Assembly: GCA_015232485.1 (NCBI GenBank)
Contig: JADFZP010000030.1
Coordinates: 1-14,827, forward strand
From: Alphaproteobacteria bacterium
GTDB lineage: Bacteria; Pseudomonadota; Alphaproteobacteria; Rhodospirillales; Magnetospirillaceae
Direction of reading: 5' to 3'
Length of the DNA stretch: 14,827 nucleotides
Part shown: in pieces, positions 1-6,522 of the stretch
Position numbering within the stretch: position 1 is the first letter of the stretch
How the letters are laid out: the number at the start of each line of letters is the position of its first letter
The notes under the pieces: generated by a model
Databases searched by the model: none
What the model saw: the letters and a program-made list of their open reading frames with translations, nothing else
Told to the model about the DNA's origin: nothing
Program-made: the position numbers and the translations under genes

Positions 1-104
1 TCCAGTTGATCGCCCCCATCGCCATGGACGAGGGCCTGCGTTTCGCCATTCGCGAGGGTGGTCGGACGGTCGGCGCCGGAGTGGTGGCCTCGATCATCAC
101 GTGA
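1..104 (+). CDS. tuf: Elongation factor Tu, C-terminal end (partial)
   Basis: Reading from base 3 gives 33 residues then TGA at 102-104. They contain AMDEGLRFAIREGGRTVGAG, the very conserved end of EF-Tu domain 3, finishing VVASIIT. EF-Tu is the GTPase that carries aminoacyl-tRNA to the ribosomal A site. The GTPase domain and domain 2 lie upstream of the window. A tuf gene directly before rpsJ is the usual junction between the str and S10 operons in proteobacteria, so this is probably the copy of the str operon (rpsL-rpsG-fusA-tuf). The sequence cannot show whether a second tuf copy exists. The 85-nt gap that follows carries a promoter but no T-tailed terminator, so read-through into rpsJ is possible. 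Confidence 0.97.
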   Translation, partial: QLIAPIAMDEGLRFAIREGGRTVGAGVVASIIT

Positions 105-120
105 GTTCGATTCTTTTCGA

Positions 121-148
121 TTGACCGGCCGGCGGAGCGGCTTATATT
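121..148 (+). promoter_or_regulatory. Candidate sigma70-type promoter of the S10-spc genes
   Basis: TTGACC (121-126) and TATATT (143-148) are separated by 16 bp; each matches the sigma70 consensus at five of six positions. The expected start, around 154-156, would give a leader of about 35 nt before rpsJ. That is too short for the long L4-controlled attenuator leader known from enterobacteria. The -10 hexamer lies in the 12-nt loop of a perfect 10-bp inverted repeat (130-139 with 152-161), and the bases after it are GCGCGC. It is the only strong promoter match seen upstream of the S10 block. Confidence 0.72.
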
Positions 149-189
149 GCGCGCTCCGCCGTCGGCTAAGCTTTGACAGGCTCTTTGAC

Positions 190-498
190 ATGGACAGTCA
201 GAACATCCGAATCCGCCTCAAGGCGTTCGACCATCGCGTGCTCGATCAATCGACCCGCGAGATCGTCAATACCGCGAAGCGCACGGGTGCGCACGTGCGT
301 GGGCCGATCCCGCTGCCGACGCGCATCGAGAAGTTCACCGTGAACCGTTCGCCGCACGTCGACAAGAAGTCCCGCGAGCAGTTCGAAATCCGCACCCACA
401 AACGCCTTCTGGACATCGTCGATCCGACGCCCCAGACGGTGGACGCCCTGATGAAGCTGGACCTCGCGGCCGGCGTGGACGTCGAGATCAAGTTGTAA
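190..498 (+). CDS. rpsJ: 30S ribosomal protein S10 (NusE)
   Basis: A 102-residue protein, close to the usual S10 length, with IRIRLKAFDH at residues 6-15, RGPIPLPTRIEKFTV in the middle, and EIRTHKRLLDIVDPT followed by LDLAAGVDVEIKL at the end. S10 is a small-subunit head protein and, as NusE, a partner of NusB and NusG in antitermination. The frame is open further upstream, but homologues begin at this methionine, so ATG 190 is taken. Its Shine-Dalgarno is weak (AGG at 178-180), and the start codon overlaps the second copy of a direct repeat CTTTGACA (171-178 and 183-190). It is the first gene after the putative promoter at 121-148 and is followed 12 nt later by rplC. Confidence 0.98.
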   Translation: MDSQNIRIRLKAFDHRVLDQSTREIVNTAKRTGAHVRGPIPLPTRIEKFTVNRSPHVDKKSREQFEIRTHKRLLDIVDPTPQTVDALMKLDLAAGVDVEIKL

Positions 499-510
499 GG
501 GAAACAATCT

Positions 511-1209
511 ATGCGATCCGGTCTCATCGCCCAGAAGGTCGGCATGACCCGCATCTTCACCGATGACGGCACGCACGTGCCCGTCACCGTGTTGAAGGTC
601 GACACCTGCCAGGTGGTCTCGACCCGCTCTGTGGAAAAGGACGGCTATATCGCCGTCCAGCTTGGCGCCGGCCAGGCCAAGGTTAAAAACGTCGCCAAGC
701 CGCAGCGCGGCCACTTCGCCAAGGCGAAGGTCGAGCCCAAGCGCAAGATGGTCGAGTTTCGCGTCAGCCCCGAGTGTCTGCTCGAGGTCGGCGCCGAACT
801 GGGCGCCAACCACTTCCTGGTTGGTCAGCATGTCGACGTCACCGGCACTACGATCGGCAAGGGTTTCGCGGGTGCCATGAAGCGGCACAACTTCCGCGGC
901 CTGGAAGCCTCGCACGGCGTCTCCGTCTCGCACCGTTCGCACGGTTCGACCGGCCAGCGCCAGGACCCCGGCAAGGTGTTCAAGGGCAAGAAGATGGCCG
1001 GCCACATGGGCGACGTGCAAGTCACGACCCAAAGCCTGCTCATCGTCTCGACCGACGAAAATCGCGGCCTGATCCTGGTTCGTGGCTCGGTTCCCGGCTG
1101 CGATGGTGGCTGGGTGATGATCCGCGACGCGGTCAAGCGCAAGCTGCCCGAAGGCGTTCCGATGCCGGCCGGCCTGAAGCCCGCCGCCGCCGAAGAGCAG
1201 AAGGATTGA
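511..1209 (+). CDS. rplC: 50S ribosomal protein L3
   Basis: A 232-residue protein, somewhat longer than the 209 residues of E. coli L3. It begins RSGLIAQKVGMTRIF, the standard L3 N-terminus. GKGFAGAMKRHNF (116-128) and GQRQDPGKVFKGKKMAGHMG (148-167) form the long loop that reaches towards the peptidyl-transferase centre. Gln149 appears to be the equivalent of the E. coli glutamine methylated by PrmB. L3 binds 23S rRNA early in assembly. The additional length is mainly a C-terminal tail rich in Ala, Glu and Lys. AAGGGA at 497-502 precedes the ATG by 8 nt. The stop TGA (1207-1209) overlaps a possible rplD ATG by one base, so the two are probably translationally coupled. Confidence 0.98.
   Translation: MRSGLIAQKVGMTRIFTDDGTHVPVTVLKVDTCQVVSTRSVEKDGYIAVQLGAGQAKVKNVAKPQRGHFAKAKVEPKRKMVEFRVSPECLLEVGAELGANHFLVGQHVDVTGTTIGKGFAGAMKRHNFRGLEASHGVSVSHRSHGSTGQRQDPGKVFKGKKMAGHMGDVQVTTQSLLIVSTDENRGLILVRGSVPGCDGGWVMIRDAVKRKLPEGVPMPAGLKPAAAEEQKD
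1201..1205 (+). promoter_or_regulatory. Shine-Dalgarno deciding the rplD start
   Basis: AAGGA inside the last codons of rplC lies 3 nt before ATG 1209 but 9 nt before ATG 1215. The second distance is within the normal range and the first is not, which favours ATG 1215 for rplD. Confidence 0.55.
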
Positions 1210-1214
1210 TGGCG

Positions 1215-1835
1215 ATGAAACTGGACATCATCAGCCTGGACAACCAGCCGGTCGGCACCATCGAGGTGGACGACGAGGTGTTCGGCGCCCCGGTGCGCGC
1301 GGACATCCTGGCTCGGATGGTCCGCTGGCAACTGGCGCGCAGGCGCGCCGGCACCCACAAGACCAAGGGCCTCTCCGAGGTTCGCGGCACGACCAAGAAG
1401 CCCTACAAGCAGAAGGGCACCGGCCGCGCCCGTCAGGGCTCGCTGCGCTCGCCGCAGTTTCGCGGCGGTGGCATCGTGTTCGGCCCGGTGGTCCGCTCGC
1501 ACGAGCACGACCTGACCAAGAAGGTCCGCAAGCTGGCCATGAAGGTGGCGCTTTCGTCCAAGGTCGCCGAAGGCAAGCTGGTCGTGGTCGAGAACGCCGC
1601 GGTCGACAGCCCGAAGACCAAGGAACTGGCCGCCCGTCTGGGCAAGCTGGGCTGGGGCGACGTGCTGATCGTCGGCGGGACCGAACTGGACCGCAACCTC
1701 TCGCTGGCCGCCGCCAATCTGCCGCATGTCGACGTGCTGCCGCAGCAGGGCGCCAACGTGTACGACATCCTGCGCCGTGACACCCTGGTTCTGTCCAGGG
1801 ATGCGGTCCAAGCCCTGGAGGCCCGACTGAAATGA
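1215..1835 (+). CDS. rplD: 50S ribosomal protein L4
   Basis: A 206-residue protein with the L4 N-terminal MKLDIISLDN. The long basic loop covers about residues 42-91, including GTTKKPYKQKGTGRARQG and RGGGIVFGP. This loop lines the nascent-peptide exit tunnel next to L22. The C-terminal Rossmann-like domain contains DVLIVGG. ATG 1209 (overlapping the rplC stop as TGATG) is an in-frame alternative that would add Met-Ala. ATG 1215 is preferred for its spacing from AAGGA and because the family begins MK. E. coli L4 also represses its own operon through an mRNA leader, but the short leader here shows no such structure. Its last codons overlap an in-frame ATG of rplW as ATGA. Confidence 0.97.
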   Translation: MKLDIISLDNQPVGTIEVDDEVFGAPVRADILARMVRWQLARRRAGTHKTKGLSEVRGTTKKPYKQKGTGRARQGSLRSPQFRGGGIVFGPVVRSHEHDLTKKVRKLAMKVALSSKVAEGKLVVVENAAVDSPKTKELAARLGKLGWGDVLIVGGTELDRNLSLAAANLPHVDVLPQQGANVYDILRRDTLVLSRDAVQALEARLK

Positions 1836-1841
1836 GGAAGG
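1834..1841 (+). promoter_or_regulatory. Shine-Dalgarno deciding the rplW start
   Basis: GAGGAAGG ends 5 nt before GTG 1847, an ideal spacing. It lies downstream of the ATG at 1832 and so cannot serve it. This favours GTG 1847 as the rplW start over the ATG that overlaps the rplD stop. Confidence 0.6.
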
Positions 1842-1846
1842 TCACG

Positions 1847-2140
1847 GTGAGCAAGGAGCGGATGTACGACATCCTGCGCCGGCCGATCATCACCGAGAAG
1901 GCGACCATGTTGTCCGAGCACAACAAGGTGGTCTTCCAGGTGCCCCTGACGGCGACCAAGCCCGAAATCAAACTGGCGGTCGAGCAGGTGTTCGGCGTCA
2001 AGGTGAAGGCGGTCAATACGCTGGTCCAGCAGGGCAAACTGAAGCGCTTCCGCGGCCGTCCGGGCAAGCGGAGCGACTTCAAGAAAGCGATGGTCACGCT
2101 GGCCGAAGGCCAGTCGATCGACGTGACGACGGGGGTCTGA
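1847..2140 (+). CDS. rplW: 50S ribosomal protein L23
   Basis: A 97-residue protein from GTG 1847, with SKERMYDILRRPIITEKAT at the start, ATKPEIKLAVEQVFGVKVK in the middle and the basic RFRGRPGKRSDFKKA loop before LAEGQSIDVTTGV. L23 sits at the tunnel exit and is the main docking site for trigger factor and SRP. ATG 1832 is an in-frame alternative that overlaps the rplD stop as ATGA and would add five residues (102 in total). GTG is preferred because GAGGAAGG ends 5 nt upstream of it. Four bases separate the stop from rplB. Confidence 0.95.
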   Translation: MSKERMYDILRRPIITEKATMLSEHNKVVFQVPLTATKPEIKLAVEQVFGVKVKAVNTLVQQGKLKRFRGRPGKRSDFKKAMVTLAEGQSIDVTTGV

Positions 2141-2144
2141 CGCC

Positions 2145-2975
2145 ATGGCACTCAAATCGTTCAAGCCGACGACGCCGGGCCAGCGCCAACTGGTCATCGT
2201 CGATCGCTCGGGCCTCTGGAAGGGTGAGCCCGAAAAGGCTCTCACCGAAGGCCTGCGCAAGAAGGGCGGCCGCAACAACACCGGCCGCATCACCCAGCGT
2301 TGGCGGGGCGGCGGGCACAAGCGCCGCTACCGCGTCATCGACTTCAAGCGCGACAAGCACGGCATGCCGGGCAAGGTCGAGCGGCTGGAATACGATCCCA
2401 ACCGCACCGCCTTCATCGCGCTGGTGGCTTACGAGGACGGCGAACGCCGCTACATCATCGCGCCGCAACGCCTGGGCGTCGGCGACACGGTGGTGGCGGG
2501 CGAGCGGGCCGACATCAAGCCCGGCAACGCGATGCCGCTGAAGAACATTCCGGTCGGGACCATCGTCCACAATGTCGAGTTGAAGGCGGGCAAGGGTGGC
2601 CAGATGGCGCGCTCGGCCGGCACCTATGTTCAGCTCGTCGGCAAGGACCAGGGTTACGCCCAGATCAAGCTCAGTTCCGGTGAACTCCGCATGGTGCGCG
2701 GCGAGTGCATGGCGACAATCGGCGCCGTGTCCAACCCCGACCAGCAGAACATCAATCTGGGCAAAGCCGGCCGCTCCGTGTGGCTGGGTCGCCGGCCTTC
2801 GGTGCGCGGCGTGGCGATGAACCCGATCGATCACCCGCATGGCGGCGGCGAAGGCCGCACCTCGGGTGGCCGTCATCCGGTCACGCCATGGGGCAAGCCG
2901 ACCAAGGGCAAGAAGACGCGCAGCAACAAGAAGACGGACTCGCTGATCATGCGACGCCGTCACGCTAGCAAGTAG
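2145..2975 (+). CDS. rplB: 50S ribosomal protein L2
   Basis: A 276-residue protein, close to the E. coli length of 273. It begins MALKSFKPTTPGQRQ. GRNNTGRITQRWRGGGHKRR is the conserved rRNA-binding segment, and the C-terminal region carries MNPIDHPHGGGEGR from residue 225, containing the histidine linked to peptidyl-transferase function in E. coli (His229; here probably His230). L2 is a primary 23S rRNA-binding protein at the subunit interface. Only a run of G residues within the rplW 3' end resembles a ribosome-binding site, so coupling with rplW across the 4-nt gap is likely. The frame is intact and all expected domains are present. Confidence 0.98.
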   Translation: MALKSFKPTTPGQRQLVIVDRSGLWKGEPEKALTEGLRKKGGRNNTGRITQRWRGGGHKRRYRVIDFKRDKHGMPGKVERLEYDPNRTAFIALVAYEDGERRYIIAPQRLGVGDTVVAGERADIKPGNAMPLKNIPVGTIVHNVELKAGKGGQMARSAGTYVQLVGKDQGYAQIKLSSGELRMVRGECMATIGAVSNPDQQNINLGKAGRSVWLGRRPSVRGVAMNPIDHPHGGGEGRTSGGRHPVTPWGKPTKGKKTRSNKKTDSLIMRRRHASK

Positions 2976-2986
2976 GAGGGGCGGTC

Positions 2987-3265
2987 GTGGCACGTTCCGT
3001 TTGGAAGGGGCCTTTCATCGACGGGTATCTGCTCAAGAAGGCGGATAAATCCCGTTCGTCCGGCCGTAACGAGGTCATCAAGATGTGGTCGCGTCGGTCG
3101 ACGATACTGCCGCAGTTCGTCGGATTGACCTTCGGCGTTTACAACGGCCATAAGTTCATCCCCGTCCTGGTGACGGAGAACATGGTTGGGCACAAGTTCG
3201 GCGAGTTCTCGCCGACTCGTACCTTCCACGGCCACGCCGTCGACAAGAAGGCGAAGAGGAAGTAA
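2987..3265 (+). CDS. rpsS: 30S ribosomal protein S19
   Basis: A 92-residue protein, the same length as E. coli S19. It starts with ARSVWKGPFIDGYLLKK and contains RRSTILPQFVGLTFGVYNG and GHKFGEFSPTRTFHGHA. S19 forms a complex with S13 in the head of the 30S subunit near the A-site finger of the large subunit. The start codon is GTG (2987), placed 5 nt after a strong Shine-Dalgarno AGGAGGGG (2974-2981). This motif overlaps the rplB stop codon TAG (2973-2975), so initiation does not need to rely on coupling. Confidence 0.98.
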   Translation: MARSVWKGPFIDGYLLKKADKSRSSGRNEVIKMWSRRSTILPQFVGLTFGVYNGHKFIPVLVTENMVGHKFGEFSPTRTFHGHAVDKKAKRK

Positions 3266-3269
3266 GGCG

Positions 3270-3650
3270 ATGAGCAAGAAACCGGCAGAGCGCATCCTGG
3301 CCGATACCGAGGCCAAGGCCTATAGCAGCTCGATCCGCACCAGTCCGCGCAAGCTGAACCTGGTGGCGGCGAGCATCCGTGGCCTGTCCGCGGGGGCCGC
3401 CGTCGCGCAACTCACCTTCGAGAAGCGCCGCGTGGCCGTCGAGGTCCGCAAGGTCTTGCAGTCGGCCATCGCCAACGCCGAAAACAACCACCAGCTCGAC
3501 GTCGATCGGCTGGTGGTGGCTGAGGCCTTCGTCGGCAAGGGACTGGTGATCAAGCGTTGGCGCGCCCGCGCCCGCGGCCGCGTCGGCCGCATCGTCAAGC
3601 CGTTCAGCAACCTGACGGTGGTGGTCCGCGAGGTCGAGGAGAAGGCGTAG
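3270..3650 (+). CDS. rplV: 50S ribosomal protein L22
   Basis: A 126-residue protein, about 16 residues longer than E. coli L22 (110). The extra length is an N-terminal extension of roughly 15-20 residues before IRTSPRKLNLVAASIRGL. The family core includes VLQSAIANAENNHQLDVD. The long hairpin runs from about Lys90, with the basic segment KRWRARARGRVGRI, and in other bacteria reaches into the exit tunnel, where changes give macrolide resistance. The C-terminus NLTVVVREVEEKA is standard. The gene begins 4 nt after the rpsS stop and is followed by rpsC after 2 nt. The frame remains open upstream, but that region belongs to rpsS. Confidence 0.97.
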   Translation: MSKKPAERILADTEAKAYSSSIRTSPRKLNLVAASIRGLSAGAAVAQLTFEKRRVAVEVRKVLQSAIANAENNHQLDVDRLVVAEAFVGKGLVIKRWRARARGRVGRIVKPFSNLTVVVREVEEKA

Positions 3651-3652
3651 TC

Positions 3653-4333
3653 ATGGGTCAAAAAGTCAATCCGATCGGGCTTCGGCTCGGCATCAACCGC
3701 ACCTGGGACTCGCGCTGGTTCGCCGATGGCAGCTATGCGACCCTCCTGCATGAAGACCTGAAGCTGCGCGAATATCTGCGCGCCAAGCTGCATCAGGCGG
3801 GCGTCTCGCGCGTCATCATCGAGCGGCCGGCCAAGAAGGCGCGCATCACCATTCACACCGCCCGTCCGGGCGTGGTGATCGGCAAGAAGGGCGCCGACAT
3901 CGAGGTGCTCCGCAAGGAGCTGGGCAAAATGACCGGCGGCGACGTTCATTTGAACATCGTCGAGATCCGGAAGCCCGAACTCGACGCCCAGCTGGTCGCC
4001 GAGAACATCTCGCAGCAGCTTGAACGCCGGGTGGCCTTCCGCCGCGCCATGAAGCGCGCCGTGCAGTCCGCCATGCGTCTGGGCGCCCAGGGCATCCGGA
4101 TCAACTGCTCGGGCCGTCTCGGCGGGGCCGAAATCGCCCGCATGGAATGGTACCGCGAGGGTCGCGTTCCTCTGCACACCCTGCGTGCCGACGTCGATTA
4201 CGGCGTCGCCACGGCCAAGACCACCTACGGCACCTGCGGTGTCAAGGTGTGGGTGTTCAAGGGCGAGATCATGGCCCACGATCCGATGGCCCACGAAAAG
4301 CGCGCCACCGAAGGCGCCTCGCCGGCCCGCTGA
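3653..4333 (+). CDS. rpsC: 30S ribosomal protein S3
   Basis: A 226-residue protein (E. coli 233). It starts MGQKVNPIGLRLGINRTWDS. A type II KH domain carries the GXXG loop as GKKG at residues 77-80, and the C-terminal domain contains GRLGGAEIARMEWYREGRVP and TYGTCGVKVWVFKGE. S3 lies at the mRNA entry channel with S4 and S5 and takes part in the ribosome's own helicase activity. GGAGAAGG (3638-3645), within the 3' end of rplV, is the Shine-Dalgarno, 7 nt before the ATG. The C-terminal tail after GEIMAHDP is short and probably disordered. Confidence 0.98.
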   Translation: MGQKVNPIGLRLGINRTWDSRWFADGSYATLLHEDLKLREYLRAKLHQAGVSRVIIERPAKKARITIHTARPGVVIGKKGADIEVLRKELGKMTGGDVHLNIVEIRKPELDAQLVAENISQQLERRVAFRRAMKRAVQSAMRLGAQGIRINCSGRLGGAEIARMEWYREGRVPLHTLRADVDYGVATAKTTYGTCGVKVWVFKGEIMAHDPMAHEKRATEGASPAR

Positions 4334-4347
4334 CAGGAACCAAGACA

Positions 4348-4764
4348 ATGCTTAGTCCCAAGCGTACGAAATTCCGCAAGGCGCACAAGGGCCGGATCTC
4401 CGGCACCTCGAAGGGCGGCACGGCGCTCAATTTCGGCGCCTTCGGCCTCAAGGCGCTGGAGCCCGAGCGCATCACGGCGCGGCAGATCGAAGCCGCCCGT
4501 CGCGCGCTCACTCGCCACCTGAAGCGTCAGGGGCGTGTGTGGATCCGCATTTTCCCGGACGTCCCGGTGTCGAGCAAGCCCGCCGAAGTCCGCATGGGCT
4601 CGGGCAAGGGCGCGCCGGAATTCTGGGTGGCCCGCGTGGCCCCCGGCCGCATCCTGTTCGAGGTCGACGGGGTGCCCGAGGATCTGGCCCGGCGTGGCTT
4701 CGAACTGGCGGCCGCCAAGCTGCCGATCAAGACCAAGATCATTACCCGCATCGGGGAGTCGTGA
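4348..4764 (+). CDS. rplP: 50S ribosomal protein L16
   Basis: A 138-residue protein (E. coli 136) beginning MLSPKRTKFRKAHKGR. ITARQIEAARRALTRHLKRQ and VRMGSGKGAPEFWVA are the hallmark segments. Arg82 aligns with E. coli Arg81, the residue hydroxylated by the oxygenase RoxA/YcfD; whether this occurs here is unknown. L16 contacts the A-site tRNA elbow and is added late in 50S assembly. AGGAA (4335-4339) lies 8 nt before the ATG, in the 14-nt gap after rpsC. The stop is followed after 2 nt by rpmC. Confidence 0.98.
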   Translation: MLSPKRTKFRKAHKGRISGTSKGGTALNFGAFGLKALEPERITARQIEAARRALTRHLKRQGRVWIRIFPDVPVSSKPAEVRMGSGKGAPEFWVARVAPGRILFEVDGVPEDLARRGFELAAAKLPIKTKIITRIGES

Positions 4765-4766
4765 GC

Positions 4767-4976
4767 ATGGGCAAGCGTGCAACCGACATGCGCGGCAAGA
4801 GCGGCGATCAATTGAAGGATCGTCTGATCGAGCTGAAAAAAGAGCAGTTCAACCTGCGCTTCCAGCGCGCCAGCGGGCAGTTGGAAAACACCGCCCGCGT
4901 GCGCCAGGTGCGCCGCGAGATCGCCACCATCAAGACCCTTCTGGGGCAGCGCGCCAGCGCCGCTCCGGCCTCCTGA
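4767..4976 (+). CDS. rpmC: 50S ribosomal protein L29
   Basis: A 69-residue helical protein. KEQFNLRFQRASGQLENTAR (residues 25-44) and VRQVRREIATIKTLL are the L29 signature. It sits beside L23 near the exit tunnel and supports factor binding there. ATG 4767 is 8 nt after GGGGAG (4753-4758). An in-frame GTG at 4761 is only 2 nt from that motif and is less likely. The C-terminus (GQRASAAPAS) is a short Ala/Ser tail. The stop TGA overlaps the Shine-Dalgarno of rpsQ. Confidence 0.96.
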   Translation: MGKRATDMRGKSGDQLKDRLIELKKEQFNLRFQRASGQLENTARVRQVRREIATIKTLLGQRASAAPAS

Positions 4977-4990
4977 GGAGGAACGGCACT

Positions 4991-5230
4991 ATGCCCAAGC
5001 GCATTCTCCAGGGTGTCGTCGTCAGCGACAAGATGGACAAGACCATCGTGGTCACCGTCGAACGTCGCGTGATGCACCCGATGTACAAGAAGTTCATCCG
5101 CCGGTCGAAAAAGTATTCGGCCCACGATGAAGAGAACAAGCACAAGATCGGCGACGTCGTGCGCATTCAGGAATGCCGCCCGATTTCGAAGAACAAGTGC
5201 TGGGTGGTTTTGCCCGAAGAGCAAGCCTGA
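4991..5230 (+). CDS. rpsQ: 30S ribosomal protein S17
   Basis: A 79-residue protein with the OB-fold core of S17: MPKRILQGVVVSDKMDKT, VTVERRVMHPMYKKFIRRSK and HDEENKHKIGDVVRIQECRP. It is a primary 16S rRNA-binding protein that helps organise the 5' domain. A near-perfect Shine-Dalgarno AGGAGGA (4976-4982) lies 8 nt before the ATG and overlaps the rpmC stop. A 35-nt gap follows before rplN, one of the larger spacings inside the S10-spc segment. That gap shows no promoter hexamers and no hairpin, so it looks like a plain junction. Confidence 0.98.
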   Translation: MPKRILQGVVVSDKMDKTIVVTVERRVMHPMYKKFIRRSKKYSAHDEENKHKIGDVVRIQECRPISKNKCWVVLPEEQA

Positions 5231-5265
5231 TCGGTTTGTTCCCGGTGTAGGAAAGGAACCATTTC

Positions 5266-5634
5266 ATGATCCAGATGCAGACTAACCTGGACGTGGCCGA
5301 CAATTCCGGCGCCCGCCGGGTCATGTGCATCAAGGTGCTGGGCGGTTCGCACCGCACGGTGGCCAATGTGGGTGACATCATCGTGGTGTCGATCAAGGAC
5401 GCGATCCCCAGGGGCCGCGTCAAGAAGGGCGACGTTCACCGCGCGGTGATCGTTCGCACCGCCAAAGAGATCCGTCGCGCCGACGGCAGCTCGATCCGCT
5501 TCGACCGCAACGCGGCCGTCCTGATCAACAAGCAGGGCGAGCCGATCGGCACCCGCATCTTCGGGCCGGTGACGCGCGAATTGCGGGCCAAGAAGTACAT
5601 GAAGATCATTTCGCTGGCACCCGAGGTGTTGTGA
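5266..5634 (+). CDS. rplN: 50S ribosomal protein L14
   Basis: A 122-residue protein of standard length. It starts MIQMQTNLDVADNSGARRVM. GDIIVVSIKDAIPRGRVKKG and the C-terminal IFGPVTRELRAKKYMKI are diagnostic. L14 binds 23S rRNA at the subunit interface, contributes to bridges with 16S rRNA, and is the target of the silencing factor RsfS in other bacteria. It is the first gene of the classical spc operon, but no separate promoter is apparent, so it is probably transcribed with the S10 genes. AAAGGAA (5251-5257) precedes the ATG by 8 nt. The stop TGA shares its last base with the rplX start (TGATG). Confidence 0.98.
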   Translation: MIQMQTNLDVADNSGARRVMCIKVLGGSHRTVANVGDIIVVSIKDAIPRGRVKKGDVHRAVIVRTAKEIRRADGSSIRFDRNAAVLINKQGEPIGTRIFGPVTRELRAKKYMKIISLAPEVL

Positions 5635-5954
5635 TGCCGAAGATGCGTGTAAAGAAGGGCGACAAGGTCGTCATCCTGGCCGGCAAGGACAAGGGCAAGC
5701 GCGGCGAAGTGCTGCAGGCCCTTCCCGCCGAGCAGAAGGTCGTGGTCCAGGGCATCAACATCGTCAAGCGGCACACCAAGCCGACCGCCGTCCAACCGGG
5801 CGGCATCGTCGAGAAGCCGGCGCCGATTCACGTTTCGAACGTGGCGCATGTCGACCCCAAGGACGACGCGCCGACGCGGGTCGGCTACAAGGTCCTCGAA
5901 GATGGCCGCAAGGTCCGTTTCGCCCGGCGATCGGGCGAGATCATCGATCGCTGA
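5634..5954 (+). CDS. rplX: 50S ribosomal protein L24
   Basis: A 106-residue protein. The N-terminal KOW motif spans about residues 6-27 (VKKGDKVVILAGKDKGKRGE), followed by VQGINIVKRHTKPT and GGIVEKPAPIHVSNVAHVDP. L24 is one of the two initiators of 50S assembly and lies near the tunnel exit. ATG 5634 overlaps the rplN stop by one base and is 5 nt after GAGGTG (5623-5628). The codon before it is GTG, a less likely start. A 10-nt gap leads to rplE. Confidence 0.97.
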   Translation: MPKMRVKKGDKVVILAGKDKGKRGEVLQALPAEQKVVVQGINIVKRHTKPTAVQPGGIVEKPAPIHVSNVAHVDPKDDAPTRVGYKVLEDGRKVRFARRSGEIIDR

Positions 5955-5964
5955 GGTGGGTGCC

Positions 5965-6504
5965 ATGGCACGTATGCGAGAACAATACGAAACGACCGTG
6001 AAGAAGGCCTTGCAGGAGCAGTTCGGGTACGCGAACCCGATGCAGCTTCCCAAGCTTCAGAAGATCGTGATCAACATGGGCGTCGGCGAGGCCACCCAGG
6101 ACTCGAAGAAGATCGACGCCGCGGTGGCCGAACTGACCGCGATCAGCGGTCAGAAGCCGGTCGTCACCCGCGCCAAAAAGTCCATCGCCGGCTTCAAGCT
6201 GCGCGAGGGCCAGGCGATCGGTTGCAAGGTGACCTTGCGCGCCGATCGGATGTACGAGTTCCTCGACCGTCTGGTGACGATCGCCCTGCCGCGCGTCCGC
6301 GACTTCCGCGGACTGCCGCCCAAGGCGTTCGACGGGCGCGGCAACTACGCGCTCGGTCTCAAGGAGCAGCTCATTTTCCCTGAGATCAACTACGACAAGG
6401 TCGACCGCGTCCGCGGGATGGACATCATTTTCGTGACGTCGGCGAAGACCGATGAGGAAGCGCGCGCGCTCCTCAAGGGCTTTGACATGCCGTTCGCCGG
6501 CTGA
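5965..6504 (+). CDS. rplE: 50S ribosomal protein L5
   Basis: A 179-residue protein, identical in length to E. coli L5. LPKLQKIVINMGVGEATQDS, PVVTRAKKSIAGFKLREGQ, RDFRGLPPKAFDGRGNYALG and IFPEINYDKVDRVRGMDI are all family segments. L5 binds 5S rRNA with L18 and L25 and contacts the P-site tRNA. GAGGTGGG (5953-5960) stands 4 nt before the ATG. In E. coli, S8 represses the spc operon by binding a 16S-like hairpin at the start of this gene. No such helix is obvious by eye around 5940-5990, so that control may be absent or diverged here. Confidence 0.98.
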   Translation: MARMREQYETTVKKALQEQFGYANPMQLPKLQKIVINMGVGEATQDSKKIDAAVAELTAISGQKPVVTRAKKSIAGFKLREGQAIGCKVTLRADRMYEFLDRLVTIALPRVRDFRGLPPKAFDGRGNYALGLKEQLIFPEINYDKVDRVRGMDIIFVTSAKTDEEARALLKGFDMPFAG

Positions 6505-6522
6505 TCGAGGGAGACTGAGAAA

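Noticed and set aside
173..178. Perfect -35 hexamer TTGACA just before rpsJ
   Set aside because: No -10-like hexamer lies 15-19 bp downstream; that region is already coding for S10. It belongs to a CTTTGACA direct repeat.
5231..5265. A separate spc promoter in the rpsQ-rplN gap
   Set aside because: The 35-nt gap has no paired -35/-10 hexamers; only a ribosome-binding site is visible.
5940..5990. An S8-repressor binding hairpin at the start of rplE, as in E. coli
   Set aside because: No helix resembling 16S helix 21 was found by eye. A covariance-model search would be needed to exclude it fully.
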